From the NCBI RefSeq assembly GCF_025362475.1, contig NZ_JANYGH010000078.1, positions 1 through 64,000 on the forward strand: DNA of 64,000 bases, given 5' to 3'. This DNA is from Mucilaginibacter sp. GTDB taxonomy: Bacteria > Bacteroidota > Bacteroidia > Sphingobacteriales > Sphingobacteriaceae. A program made the translations under genes and the position numbers. The notes beneath the pieces are model-generated. The model saw only the letters and a program-made list of their open reading frames with translations. It did not search any database and was not told the DNA's origin. The number at the start of each line of letters is the position of its first letter. Position 1 is the stretch's first letter. This document shows, piece by piece, positions 18,328 through 28,200 of this stretch.

Positions 18328-18687
18328 TTATTTCTTCTCTAAACTCTTTTTTACCCTAAACTTTACAATCCGGGTGATCAACGCTAAGGGCATGGGCTTA
18401 TCAATCGGAAATTGAACCGAGCCCTTTGCTCCCTTGTATGCCGAGAGTTCTTCTTTAAACTCCTCGATGCCGTTGGGTGTTGGGTACAGGCCTATATGAT
18501 TTTTGAAAGCTGCAAAGTGAATTAAGTTACCCTTAAGCGTGAAAGTAGGCATTCCGTAACTTATTTTTTCTCCGGCCGCGGGTGCCGCTTCTTTAATAGT
18601 TGCACGAATTTGCTGCAGGATTTGCTGAACATCGGCTGGGAAATCTGCTATATACTCGTCAATAGTGGTGGCTTTGGCTGTTATCAT
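18328..18687 (-). CDS. DUF1801 (YdhG-like) protein
   Basis: This 119-residue cytoplasmic protein of the DUF1801/YdhG group is related to Bacillus YdhG/FrA, sometimes annotated as an iron chaperone. The family signature is seen in TIDEYIADFPADVQQILQQI, KISYGMPTF, HFAAFKNHIGLYP and the C-terminal ALITRIVKFRV. The function is not firmly known. It is convergent with and almost touching mmuM. Confidence 0.85.
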   Translation of the reverse strand: MITAKATTIDEYIADFPADVQQILQQIRATIKEAAPAAGEKISYGMPTFTLKGNLIHFAAFKNHIGLYPTPNGIEEFKEELSAYKGAKGSVQFPIDKPMPLALITRIVKFRVKKSLEKK

Positions 18688-18876
18688 GGTTTTACATAGA
18701 ATTTGGGCTATCTGCCTGGTTTATAATGCATAAATATACAAAACCTGCCAAATGCAAAAAATTATTTGCCAACTAATTCCCGATCCGCAAAAAGGGTACT
18801 CATTAAAATACCCTTCACGGATCTATAAAACAAGGTTTGGGTTTATGGCCATGCAAAAATAAATAATAGCTATCCT

Positions 18877-18993
18877 TTAGTTCCCTGGGTTACGTACAAG
18901 CACTTTGGCGGGTATTTTATTGCTAAAGAAATTCCTAATGATGGTTATTTTCCCGCTGCGGATAAGATAGCTGATGAATAAGGCGATTAACAT
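18877..18993 (-). CDS. Possible 38-residue basic membrane peptide
   Basis: The minus-strand frame begins ATG seven bases after the dioxygenase stop, with a hydrophobic first third (MLIALFISYLI) and a basic remainder (RSGKITIIRNFFSNKI...). It is in the right place for translational coupling to the dioxygenase gene, but there is no homology evidence and it could be chance. The remainder of the 312-base gap 18688-18999 shows no other gene. Confidence 0.3.
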   Translation of the reverse strand: MLIALFISYLIRSGKITIIRNFFSNKIPAKVLVRNPGN

Positions 18994-18999
18994 AATTTA

Positions 19000-19806
19000 T
19001 TATTTAACGATACCTGCAAAACGTTGATAAAAGGCAGTAGGGCTGTCGGCATTTTTGGGCTCATACTTGCCTGCAATAATGGGGATATAAATTACCCTTC
19101 TGCGGCTTTCTTCGCCAGTTACAGATGACTGGGCTACACGGTGCCATAAGCGGCCGTCATGTATGGTGAGGTCGCCAGCTGTAGGAGTAATGGCAACTTC
19201 ATTTTCATCCGTGTCATGATCTAAGAAATATTTTTTACGAAAAAGCATCTGGTAAAGATTCTGTTGATGTGTTCCGGGTAAAATCCTTAATCCTCCATTC
19301 TCTGGTTTCAGCGTACTCAGGTGGATCCCCACATTAAGCATTGGATTTAATTTTTGGCCATGGAAAATATCACGCAAGCCATCTGTGTGCCAGCCCATTT
19401 TGGTAAAACTGCTTTCGGGACCGTTTACGTAGTGATTAAAAACCATTCCATCTTTTTCGTCGGTACCCAGGCGGGCGCCTTCGCCAATAAGATTAAGCAA
19501 TACCTGGAACCGGGGATCTTTGGAAAATTCATCTAACGCCGCATGGTGTTTGTTAATAAAAGCGAAGCGTTGTACAATAGGCGAGCCATCAACATCTTTA
19601 CCATATTTAATGGGTACACCGTTTACCTTTTCTACTTTATTAGTAATCCAGTTTTGCTGAACCTGTTCTGATGCCTGAATGATATTAGTTACTGTTTCGG
19701 GTTTAATAAAATTTGTAAAGTGTATAAAGCCGTGTTGGTTTAAAAAAGCTTGTTGTTCGGGCGTAATTGCTGAGCCTAAAGTGAATTTTTGATATGAGCC
19801 TGCCAT
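19000..19806 (-). CDS. Phytanoyl-CoA dioxygenase (PhyH) family 2-oxoglutarate/Fe(II) oxygenase
   Basis: This non-heme iron oxygenase uses 2-oxoglutarate and O2 to hydroxylate a small substrate. The 268-residue protein has the iron triad H140-x-D142 (GWHTDG) and distal H222 (LWHRVAQSS), with a 2-oxoglutarate-binding Arg at 235-237 (RRRVIY). The substrate is unknown. The leader between this gene and the upstream SDR carries a dyad operator and a cysteine-rich mini-ORF, so it may act in sulfur scavenging, for instance on organosulfur compounds. That is inference. The start at 19806 is the only good ATG. Confidence 0.85.
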   Translation of the reverse strand: MAGSYQKFTLGSAITPEQQAFLNQHGFIHFTNFIKPETVTNIIQASEQVQQNWITNKVEKVNGVPIKYGKDVDGSPIVQRFAFINKHHAALDEFSKDPRFQVLLNLIGEGARLGTDEKDGMVFNHYVNGPESSFTKMGWHTDGLRDIFHGQKLNPMLNVGIHLSTLKPENGGLRILPGTHQQNLYQMLFRKKYFLDHDTDENEVAITPTAGDLTIHDGRLWHRVAQSSVTGEESRRRVIYIPIIAGKYEPKNADSPTAFYQRFAGIVK

Positions 19807-19853
19807 GAAAAAGAGGAATTAAAATGCTTGGAAATGAGTGCGAAAAACCTGGG

Positions 19854-19893
19854 AACTGCTTTAAGCAGTTTTTAAAATAAGGAGATGATCCTT
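19854..19893 (-). promoter_or_regulatory. Paired hairpins between cysteine mini-ORF and dioxygenase gene
   Basis: Two small inverted repeats lie just after the mini-ORF stop: AAGGA-N5-TCCTT (19879-19893) and the 17-base palindrome AACTGCTT-T-AAGCAGTT (19854-19870). Their position between a leader peptide and the structural gene fits an attenuator, but no long poly-T follows on the minus strand, so control could act on translation instead. Confidence 0.45.
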
Positions 19894-19900
19894 GGGGAAA

Positions 19901-19948
19901 TTAACAACAACAGCTGCACATGACCCTTTGGGAGAAGGGCATTCGCAT
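19901..19948 (-). CDS. Cysteine-rich leader peptide, 15 residues
   Basis: The minus-strand frame reads MRMPFSQRVMCSCCC and then stops, so four of its last five residues are cysteine. It starts about 50 bases downstream of a promoter-like box and ends 94 bases before the dioxygenase start. A stall over the Cys codons when charged tRNA-Cys is scarce could change the folding of the hairpins that follow. Poly-cysteine leader peptides that sense cysteine are known from mycobacteria. The role here is inferred from composition and position only. Confidence 0.55.
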   Translation of the reverse strand: MRMPFSQRVMCSCCC

Positions 19949-19994
19949 GGAGCATGCAAACGGTATGTGTTGTTGTTTAATCAATGTATATAAT

Positions 19995-20013
19995 GTCTAT
20001 GTATTTAATAGAC
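19995..20013 (-). promoter_or_regulatory. Dyad operator upstream of the dioxygenase leader
   Basis: GTCTATTAAATACATAGAC on the minus strand is a near-perfect palindrome. It is followed 4 to 13 bases later by TATACATTG, an approximate -7 box. Matching dyads are at 20902-20920 and 36076-36094. Confidence 0.55.
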
Positions 20014-20067
20014 TATGCAAAAGTATGTAATTTGTTGAACCAAACAAATTTTTATGAAAATATTTTT

Positions 20068-20844
20068 TTAACGTTTGTAAAGGCCGGCGGTAACACGCTC
20101 AATAATCCCTTTTGGGCTGTGCCTTGCAGCCGCAGCCGATAGATTATTCAAAAAGCCCGGCACAATCTCGGCCTTTTTACTGAACATGCCACTGATGCCT
20201 ATGGCGGCAACATCATCGGGTGTCATATTAAATTTGGCTGCCAGATCGGCCAGCGCGTCCATACCCGCACGATGGGCAAAGCCCGTGTCGGTAGGGCCAG
20301 GGCACAGGCAGCTTACCGATACAGCAGTCTCTTTTAACTCATAGCGTAAAGCCCGGCTAAATGATAGTACAAACGATTTTGACGCCGCATAAACCGCCAG
20401 CGTAGGCACCGCCTGGTAAGCCGCAGTGCTGGCAACATTTAATATATAAGCTTGCCTTTGTGATTTTAAAACCGGGAGTAAATGATAGCATAACTCAACC
20501 ACTGCATCTATATTAACCTTTATCATGCTCAGCTGCCCGGTCAGGGCCAGTTCATCAAAGTTACCCCAAAGACCATAGCCGGCATTATTTATAAGTATGG
20601 ATATAGGAACCGATAAGCTCCTGCTCCACTCCGTTATCCGGGTAGTAGCACCGGCTGCTGATAGATCGGCTAAAAAATAAGAAACCTCCACATGATATTG
20701 CGCTTTGATATGAACCGATAAATCTTCCAATTCGTTTGCTGATCGGGCTACCAGCAATAAGTTGTAACCCTTTTGAGCCAGTAATAAAGCTATTGATTTG
20801 CCTATGCCTTTACTTGCACCTGTTATTAAAGCGTATTCTTTCAT
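20068..20844 (-). CDS. Classical short-chain dehydrogenase (DltE-like)
   Basis: This 258-residue NAD(P)-dependent oxidoreductase has an intact active site: TGASKGIG cofactor motif (8-15), NNAG, Ser in NVASTAAY and YAASK. The C-terminal region (SPKGIIERVTAGLYKR) matches the COG0300/DltE group of acyl or steroid-like SDRs. The substrate is unknown. The gene is preceded by a dyad operator and a TAAACTTG box, and is followed on the same strand by a second, similar operator before the dioxygenase gene, so the two may be co-regulated. Confidence 0.88.
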   Translation of the reverse strand: MKEYALITGASKGIGKSIALLLAQKGYNLLLVARSANELEDLSVHIKAQYHVEVSYFLADLSAAGATTRITEWSRSLSVPISILINNAGYGLWGNFDELALTGQLSMIKVNIDAVVELCYHLLPVLKSQRQAYILNVASTAAYQAVPTLAVYAASKSFVLSFSRALRYELKETAVSVSCLCPGPTDTGFAHRAGMDALADLAAKFNMTPDDVAAIGISGMFSKKAEIVPGFLNNLSAAAARHSPKGIIERVTAGLYKR

Positions 20845-20886
20845 CTAAACAATGTCATATCAAACTAAAAAATCAGATCGATGTTG

Positions 20887-20920
20887 CAAGTTTAATAAAT
20901 ACTCTACTAAATTTGTAGAC
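20887..20920 (-). promoter_or_regulatory. Dyad operator and -7 box of the SDR gene
   Basis: On the minus strand the dyad GTCTACAAATTTAGTAGAG (20920-20902) is followed by TAAACTTG (20894-20887). The spacing from the first operator base to the box is 26 bases, identical to that at the SAM-riboswitch promoter (36076-36109). Confidence 0.6.
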
Positions 20921-21089
20921 TATTTAAAATGTTATTACGTTTGTGCCATATATGAAAAAGGCTTTTCATCATTTTTACCTGGCTGGCTATAATAATTGCC
21001 CAAATTATTGTTGTTGTGGATAAACAAATTCCATGTACTGTTTGCTATTCATTTACGTTATAACATTAACCAGATAAAAACCATTTTTC

Positions 21090-22301
21090 ATGATAACTCG
21101 TCGTATAACCCCATATTTTAAGGCGTTTATAATCATAAGTTACCTATTATATTGTTTACCCGTGTATGCCCAATTGTCAGCAGCGGTGCGTTATAAACTA
21201 AAACCGGGCGATACCACAGCCAAAGACTTTTTTGAAAACGATTTTAATATTCCTGTTTTATCGGATGTAAGCAAAGCACCGGCTGCCGCCAATAAAGCGC
21301 GAATTAACAATGAAGCTGATGTAAACCTTATTGAAGGTATGGAAACCCATTTAAGTAACCGCCAGGAAAGAAAAAAACTGATGGGCTACTTAAAAGAACT
21401 TTCGGCGAATAACAATGAGGTAAATTATAATCAATCAAAAGTTAAAGTATATTACAGGCTGGCCAATGTATTTGCCAGGTTGCGTTTGTATCCTTTGGCT
21501 ATGAAATGTTTTTTTAAAACAATGCAATATGCAAAGGGCAAACAGGCAAATAACAACCCGGCGCCATTGCAGTATTCAGCTGATTCGCTGGCAGCCGATA
21601 GCGTGAATAAGGATTTTACCTTAAATACCAATTATTTATCCATTAATACAAAGGACGATTCGGTATTTATCAATGCACCAGGTCCCGTTGGGTTAAAAGA
21701 CAAAACCGAAGAAAAAAGCAAAGCGATAACTTATGATCGCATCATCAATACGTTTAATGATGGTAAAAAGGCTGCCGCATATGCATTGCTTTTCCATGTA
21801 AAACAACCGGTACCGGGCAAACCCAAAGTATTTGCTTTTACCAATACAGGGCATACTTTTATTACGCTTATTAAGTATAATACCGATTCAACGTCGGTTT
21901 CTATTTCTTTTGGATTTTATCCACAAAAAGACAACCTATTTTCGGCAACGCCATTGGATCCTTCCTGCTCGGGAACCTTTAAAAATGATTGCGGGCACAG
22001 GTGGGATGAAGTGATGGGTAAATTTATTTCCAAAAAAAGATTTGAAAAGATCCTGCTGCTCACCAAACGTTATGATGGCCTGGAGTATCATCTATCCAAA
22101 AACAACTGTACCGATTTTGCTATTAAAGCAGCCTCCTATGCCGGGTTTGGCGTATCAAACAGCAAAGGCAGCTGGCCATTAGGGCATGGAAATAATCCCG
22201 CAGTAACCGGGCAAAGCATTATAGCAGGAGGTGTTTATGATGACGACAGCAAGGCCGATCTATTCATTAATTTTGACGAGGTTTTAAATAAAAGTAAATA
22301 A
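21090..22301 (+). CDS. Secreted protein with probable papain-like (permuted) C-terminal domain
   Basis: This 403-residue protein has a signal peptide (1-27, ending VYAQ). A helical middle region (about 75-150) is followed by a C-terminal domain of about 190 residues. GHTFITLIKY (H255) comes before HLSKNNCTDFAIKAASYAG (C340). A His followed by an NC-[ST]-[DE]-[FW] helix is the pattern of circularly permuted papain-fold enzymes (DUF4105/LRAT/NlpC-P60-related groups). I infer a cysteine hydrolase acting on lipid or peptide amides in the periplasm, but no specific family is assigned. It is monocistronic. A repeat cluster follows it. Confidence 0.7.
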   Translation: MITRRITPYFKAFIIISYLLYCLPVYAQLSAAVRYKLKPGDTTAKDFFENDFNIPVLSDVSKAPAAANKARINNEADVNLIEGMETHLSNRQERKKLMGYLKELSANNNEVNYNQSKVKVYYRLANVFARLRLYPLAMKCFFKTMQYAKGKQANNNPAPLQYSADSLAADSVNKDFTLNTNYLSINTKDDSVFINAPGPVGLKDKTEEKSKAITYDRIINTFNDGKKAAAYALLFHVKQPVPGKPKVFAFTNTGHTFITLIKYNTDSTSVSISFGFYPQKDNLFSATPLDPSCSGTFKNDCGHRWDEVMGKFISKKRFEKILLLTKRYDGLEYHLSKNNCTDFAIKAASYAGFGVSNSKGSWPLGHGNNPAVTGQSIIAGGVYDDDSKADLFINFDEVLNKSK

Positions 22302-22303
22302 AC

Positions 22304-22560
22304 CAGTGGCGTAGCCACGGCTAATATTGTAACAACGGATTTCAATCCGTTGAAAAAGAGGCAGCCTATAAAAAGAACCATAGGTTCGGACGATATACTC
22401 GGCTGGTTAACAGTCATTTAGCATCCACTAAATGAAAGCGCCGGTTCCATTTAAAAGATATGCGCCGTGCCGATGGCACTCATTTTAATTTGGCTTATAA
22501 TCAACGGATTGAAATCCGTTGCTACAAGATGTTCGAGCCGATGGCTCTATAAAAATGATA
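22304..22560. repeat. Dispersed-repeat cluster
   Basis: This 307-base gap (22302-22608) has no gene but several palindromic motifs: CAACGGATTTCAATCCGTTG near 22332 and its inverted partner CAACGGATTGAAATCCGTTG near 22502, with GTGGCGTAGCCACG, CATAGGTTCGGAC and GAGCCGATGGCTCTAT between or beside them. The two outer hairpins face each other around about 150 bases. It looks like REP-type elements of the kind mobilised by RAYT transposases. Confidence 0.7.
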
Positions 22561-22608
22561 ATTAACCGACTCATTGAAATTTAATCACTCCTATAAATTG
22601 TAAAAATT

Positions 22609-23568
22609 TTAAGGAATCAGTATTATTTTACCGTTACTCTTCCTGCTTTCTAAAAAGGTATGTGCCTCCTTGCCATCAGCAAGTTTAAAAACGGTTGGCG
22701 GCGAAATGGCAATTTCATTATTGCTAATCCACGTAAAGAGCTGGCTGGCCCGCTTTATTCTTTGTTCTTTTGAGGTCAGGTAACTCCAAAGGTCGCCGCC
22801 TGTGAGTGTTTTTGAGGTATCCATCAGCATCCTTGGGTCTACAAACGCAGGGTCGCCGCCGGCCATGCCAAAAAATACTGCTTGTCCGCAGTTTTTTGTT
22901 ACCTCAAAGCTGTCCTGTAAGGTGCTGCCAATACTATCGTAAACCACATCAACGCCATTGTTGCAAAAAGATAAAACTTCATTTTTCCAATCATCCTGGT
23001 ACAAAAACACTTTGTCAATCCCGTTTTGTATGGCTGTTGCTGCCTTCTCTGCAGATGAGGTTAGCCCTATTGTTTTTGCGCCCAAAAGTTTACTTATCTG
23101 GGTTAGCAATTGCCCTACACCGCCGGCGCAGGCATGTATAAGCACTACTTCGCCAGCTTTGGTCTGGTGGCTGTCTGTAGCCAGGTACTGCGCGGTAAGC
23201 CCTTGTAGTAAAACCGAAGCAGCAGTTTCAAAACTAATGTTTGCTGGTAAAGGAATGGCATGATCAACAGGAACGGCCACCATTTCGGCATTTGCAAAAG
23301 GCACATCGGCAAAGCCAATTCTATCGCCAATTTTAAAATCGGGGTTGTTGTTGGCGTTGATTACCACACCAGCACCCTCATACCCGGCTATAAAAGGAGG
23401 GGTGCCCTTTAGGTGATAATTCCCTTTTCGGCGATAAACATCTGCAAAATTTAAGCCGATGGCTTTCATTTCAACCAGTAACTCTCCGGGTTGTAATACG
23501 GGTGTAAGAATGTCAATATATTCAAGTACTTCCGGGCCGCCAAAAGTTGAAAATGTTAAAGCTTTCAT
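22609..23568 (-). CDS. NADPH:quinone reductase-like zinc-independent dehydrogenase
   Basis: This 319-residue quinone oxidoreductase (QOR) of the medium-chain dehydrogenase superfamily catalyses NADPH-dependent reduction of quinones or enones. It has the GroES-like N-terminal half with GLNFADVYRRKG and the cofactor motif HACAGGVGQLLTQISKLLGA (about 140-160). The structural-zinc Cys cluster is absent, as expected for QOR. It is monocistronic. Its upstream end is next to the SusD gene, with a terminator between. Confidence 0.92.
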   Translation of the reverse strand: MKALTFSTFGGPEVLEYIDILTPVLQPGELLVEMKAIGLNFADVYRRKGNYHLKGTPPFIAGYEGAGVVINANNNPDFKIGDRIGFADVPFANAEMVAVPVDHAIPLPANISFETAASVLLQGLTAQYLATDSHQTKAGEVVLIHACAGGVGQLLTQISKLLGAKTIGLTSSAEKAATAIQNGIDKVFLYQDDWKNEVLSFCNNGVDVVYDSIGSTLQDSFEVTKNCGQAVFFGMAGGDPAFVDPRMLMDTSKTLTGGDLWSYLTSKEQRIKRASQLFTWISNNEIAISPPTVFKLADGKEAHTFLESRKSNGKIILIP

Positions 23569-23685
23569 TTATTGCAGATGATTTTAAGATTTGGTAAAAG
23601 TAGGAAATCAACCGGGAACCTGTGTTGCCCCGGAATCAGGGTGATGTAAAAATTATGATCCTATAAGAGCTGGGCCCTTTAAATA

Positions 23686-23721
23686 AACAAAGCGGCAGGT
23701 AAATTACCCGCCGCTTTGTTA
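23686..23721. terminator. Terminator of the SusCD operon
   Basis: The stem AACAAAGCGG / CCGCTTTGTT, with an inner GGGTAA/TTACCC-like pair, lies 29 bases after the SusD stop on the minus strand. Confidence 0.85.
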
Positions 23722-23749
23722 TCGTATAAATTAAACCTGTTTAAGTTGA

Positions 23750-25267
23750 TTATTTATAATCAGGATTTTGAACCAATACGCCACCACTTTTATCAATCTC
23801 TGTTTGTGGCAGTGGCCATTTGTAAAATTTATTTTCAAAATGGTAAGGGATCAGGCTATCCTTTACTTTATTTAACACATCATCCGCAATGTGCCACCTC
23901 ATTAAATCATAATGACGTAAGCCTTCAAAAGCGAGCTCAACACGGCGCTCATGTCTTATCCTTTCGCGCATTTGCTCTTTGGTATATCCGGCCGGGTAAG
24001 CGGGCATAGTTACACGGGCGCGCAAATCTGTCATCGCTTTATAAACGGTTGCATCCGGACCGGCAATTTCGTTTTGTGCTTCGGCATACATCAGCATCAC
24101 TTCTCCTAAACGTAATACAATAGCATCCTGGCCGCTAAGTGTCGAAAACCCGAATGGAAGATTGGCCGGGTCAAGAAATTTTAGGACGCCATAGCCTGTA
24201 GGGCGTGGGTTTGACGGGTTATGTACTTTACCTCCGCCAAAATCAGGATGATCAACATATACTGTTTTGGCTAATCTTGGGTCGCGGTTGTTAAACGGCT
24301 TTTTTGTATCGGTAAGGGGAGAAGTACCATAAGGTAAACCATCGGTACACTCAAACGTGTTAACAAAGTTAGGCAGCGGGCTTGCTGAGCACCAGTCGCC
24401 ATAATCCCTGTCCCAGTAGGCTAAATTGTTAGGTGCTAAAAAATTAATAGAGAAGATGGTTTCTGTATTGTTTTTCTGTGTAGCATCCCTGAAATTGTCC
24501 TCAAAGTTTTTAGTTAAGGTGTATTGCGACATAACATCTTTACAAAGATCCCTTACCTGCGTTAGCATTGCCACATCAGGCGTACCAGTAGTGCCATAAG
24601 CTGCAAATAAAAGTACACGGGCTTTTAATGCCTTGGCCGATGAAGAAGCCGCATGCCCTCCGTTTGAAAAATATGGAGCGGTATTAAGGTTTGCAATACT
24701 GTAATCAAGATCGGTTGTTATTTGAGTCAGTATCTTAGCTGCGGCTACTTTAGGCTGTTTTTGGGTAGCCAGGGTAAGCGGCTCTAAAACCAAGGGAACA
24801 TCACCATAAATGGTGTATAACTGGTAGTAAAAAAATGCTCTTATAAACCTTACTTCGCCCTCATAGGCCTTTCTGTCGGCATCTGCAATATCAGATCCTT
24901 TGTAGTTAGCCAGGTTTTGAATAAATAAATTTACCCTTCCAATGCCAACATAGCTGTCTTTGTAAATACCGGTTTCATAGCCACCAGTAGTAGGATTTAA
25001 GTTACCCTGATCAACATCATTAACGCTGCCCGAGTTAAACTGCGCATAACCATTATCGGTAAGGCAATCCCGAATAGGAAGCTCCTCGGCGAATTCATTG
25101 TTTTGTAAAGACGCGTAAACTGCGGCAAGGGCTTTGTCAAAGTCGCTTTTTGATTTATAAAATGTAGATGTGGATATCTGGTCCAGCGGATTCAGATCCA
25201 GTGTTTTTTTACATGCACCTAAAAACAGTGATGTAATTAATATAGTTGCTATAATTCGATTTTTCAT
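23750..25267 (-). CDS. SusD/RagB-family nutrient-binding lipoprotein
   Basis: This surface lipoprotein forms the lid of the neighbouring SusC transporter and binds the glycan or peptide substrate. The 505-residue protein has a lipoprotein signal (SLFLGAC, C19) followed by KKTLDLNPLDQIS, the usual SusD start. TPR-like helices lie in the first half, and a SusD C-terminal region is seen in RHERRVELAFEGLRHYDLMRW. It starts 9 bases after the SusC stop and is the last gene of the FecR-controlled locus. No glycoside hydrolase is linked, so the substrate cannot be guessed. Confidence 0.93.
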   Translation of the reverse strand: MKNRIIATILITSLFLGACKKTLDLNPLDQISTSTFYKSKSDFDKALAAVYASLQNNEFAEELPIRDCLTDNGYAQFNSGSVNDVDQGNLNPTTGGYETGIYKDSYVGIGRVNLFIQNLANYKGSDIADADRKAYEGEVRFIRAFFYYQLYTIYGDVPLVLEPLTLATQKQPKVAAAKILTQITTDLDYSIANLNTAPYFSNGGHAASSSAKALKARVLLFAAYGTTGTPDVAMLTQVRDLCKDVMSQYTLTKNFEDNFRDATQKNNTETIFSINFLAPNNLAYWDRDYGDWCSASPLPNFVNTFECTDGLPYGTSPLTDTKKPFNNRDPRLAKTVYVDHPDFGGGKVHNPSNPRPTGYGVLKFLDPANLPFGFSTLSGQDAIVLRLGEVMLMYAEAQNEIAGPDATVYKAMTDLRARVTMPAYPAGYTKEQMRERIRHERRVELAFEGLRHYDLMRWHIADDVLNKVKDSLIPYHFENKFYKWPLPQTEIDKSGGVLVQNPDYK

Positions 25268-25276
25268 GTGGACTGA

Positions 25277-28200
25277 TTAAAAGGAAACGTTTACACCAAA
25301 AGAGTATATTTTATTTTGCGGGTACTGCACTAAATCACCGCTTCCATAACGTTCTGGATCAAGACCCTTAAATTTGGTTATGGTAAATAAGTTATCGCCG
25401 GCAAAGTAAACCCTTAACCTGTCAATACCTATGCTTTTGGTTACCTTAGACGGCAGTGTATAGCCAAATACTAAATTTTTAAGCCTTAAGTATGATGCAT
25501 CCTGTAAAAAGAAAGTTGATGGGCGGGTAAGTTTTTGCGGAGCGCTCCATCCCCAGTAAATACGAGGCATGGTGGTTGATGGGTGTTCAGGAGTCCATCT
25601 GTTCAACCAATCGGTTGTTGGTGGTGTGCCTTGTACAAACGGAATTACTCCCCAGTTAGATACGTATGATTTACTACCGTAAACACCTTGCATCATAGCA
25701 GAAAAATCAAATCCTTTAAAGCTTGCCGATAGGTTAAACGAGTAATTTAATTTAGGGTATACGCCGCTTATAATGGTTCTGTCATCACTGTTGATCTTGC
25801 CATCGCCATTAACATCTTTATATTTCAAGTCGCCCGGTAAGGTGCTGTCATTAAATTGTTTAGGCGAGCTGTTTACCTCGGCAGTTGACTGAAAAATTCC
25901 TGCAACCTGCAGCATATAAAAAGAGCTTATAGGCTGTCCGTTTTTGTTAGTGGTATAATCAAAAATGTCTTGCTGACCGTATTTTACCAGTTTGTTATTA
26001 AAGTGATCTAAATTAACTCCTAAGCCATAGGTAAACCCGCTTAATGATCCTTCATGAATCATGTTGCTGTAGTTTAAACCAAGCTCAACTCCGGTATTAT
26101 CAACAACGCCATCGTTAATAGTTGGGGCGCTTAAGCCCACAATTGCGGTAACTTGCGATTGCCTTAAGATATCAATTGTTCTTTTCTTGTACCAATCAAA
26201 AGTTACATTGAAGTTTTTGAAAAGTGCCAGATCCAGGCCAATATCTGTCATGGTAGTAGTTTCCCACTTAATATCGGGATTGTTTAATGATTGTTGGGCT
26301 ACGCCGGTTGTTAAGGCGGAGTTATCAAAAGAGTAATTCCCGGTCAGGTTTAATAATGCCTGGTATGGGTAATTTTGGCCATAACCTCCTATTACAATGT
26401 TTTGATTACCTAATTTCCCCCATGAGCCTCTTAACTTAAAGTTATCCAGCCAGGTTAAATTCATGGCTTTTACAAAAGGCTCTTCAGATGCACGCCAGCC
26501 TCCGGAAAATGATGGGAATATACCCCATTTGTTATTGCCGGCAAATTTTGAGCTGCCATCATAACGGATATTGCCCTCTAACAAATAACGCTCTTTGTAG
26601 TTATAATTTACACGACCAAAGTATGACATTAGCGCCCATTGGTTTGCTGTACCGCTGGCTCTTTGAATGTCCTGTCCGCCGGCGTTTAGTTCCCTTAAGT
26701 CCTCATCAGGGAAATTCTGACGGTAACCCTGCAGGTATGAGTATTTACTTTGCTCAACACTGTAACCAGCCTGCGCTTTAATGCTGTGCCCGTTAAAGTT
26801 ATGGTTGTAATTTAAGTAACTGTACAAGTTTGAGTAAACAGTTTGTTCGTCCTGGTCGGTTAATCCCTTACCCAAATCTAACGAAGTAGAAAGCGTGTTG
26901 GTTTTGAAATTATATAGATCAAGGGTTGATTTATAATCCTTGTACTTATCCATATTAACATTTACAGCTCCCTTGGTATACCATGAAAAATCTTTGGTGA
27001 ACTGTACTTCAAACCAGCCTTGAGCATTAACGGCGTAATCGTTTGTATTGTGGGTGAAGCTATTGTCAAGTACAGCTATAGGGTTTTTGTTGTTGTATTC
27101 ATAATCATAAGCCTTATAGGTAAAGTGCCCGCTTCCATCGGTAAGGTATGGTCCGTAGGTAGGCGCTTGTGACATGGCCGAAAGGAATAAATCTTTTGAG
27201 CCACCTGCAGCAGATTCTGTAGTGCCGGATTTTAATAAAATATTAGTTCCGAATTTGATATGATCGTTAATTTTTGAGGTTAGATTAATACGACCAGTAT
27301 ATTTTTTATAATTGAAACCCCTGATAATACCATTCTGATCAACGTAACCTAATGATATGTTATAAGTGGTTTTTTCATTTCCGCCGCTAAAGGTTAGGTT
27401 ATGATTTTGTGTTGGAGCCGTTTTAAAAATAAGACTTAACCAATCGGTATTAGGATAATGAACACGATCTGAACTGTTACGGTAAAGATCTATCTGATCC
27501 TGCGGATAAAGACCATATAGTTTGGTTGGATCGTTAGGATCATTTAAACCAGTATTGATACGGGCCTCATTATACAATTCCATGTATTGAGCAGAGTTGG
27601 TTATCAGTTTAAAAAGCTTGGTTGGCTTGTATATGCCAACATTGCCATCGTACTGAACTTTCATTTGGCCTGCTTTGCCTTGTTTGGTGGTAATTAATAC
27701 TACCCCGTTTGCAGCCCTTGAACCATATATTGATGCGGAAGCCGCATCTTTAAGAACGGATACATTATCAATATCTGTAGGATTAATATCACTAAAACTA
27801 CCCGGAACACCATCTACTAAAACCAACGGTGCTGATCCGGCGCCACTAAAGGTTCCGTTTCCTCTGATCTGTATGGTTACACTTTCGTTACCCGGTTCGC
27901 CCGAGCCCTGGCTCACCTGTACGCCGGGTATAGTTCCCTGCAACATCGAAGCCGGATTTATAACCGGGCGTTTATTAAGATCTTCGCCGCTTACTGTAGA
28001 AACAGCACCAGTCAGGTTTACCTTTTTTTGCGTACCGTAACCTACAACTACAACCTCATTAAGTGCCGATGTTTGTTCCTTTAACACCACATCAATTTTA
28101 GCCTGGTTGCCAACGGTTATTTCCTGGTTAACAAAACCAATAAAACTAAATACCAAAACGGCTTTATTATCGGGTACGCTAAGAGAATATTTACCATCAA

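Noticed and set aside
19807..20067. A second riboswitch in the dioxygenase leader
   Set aside because: None of the S-box core elements or other known riboswitch cores is present; the leader peptide explains the conserved look better.
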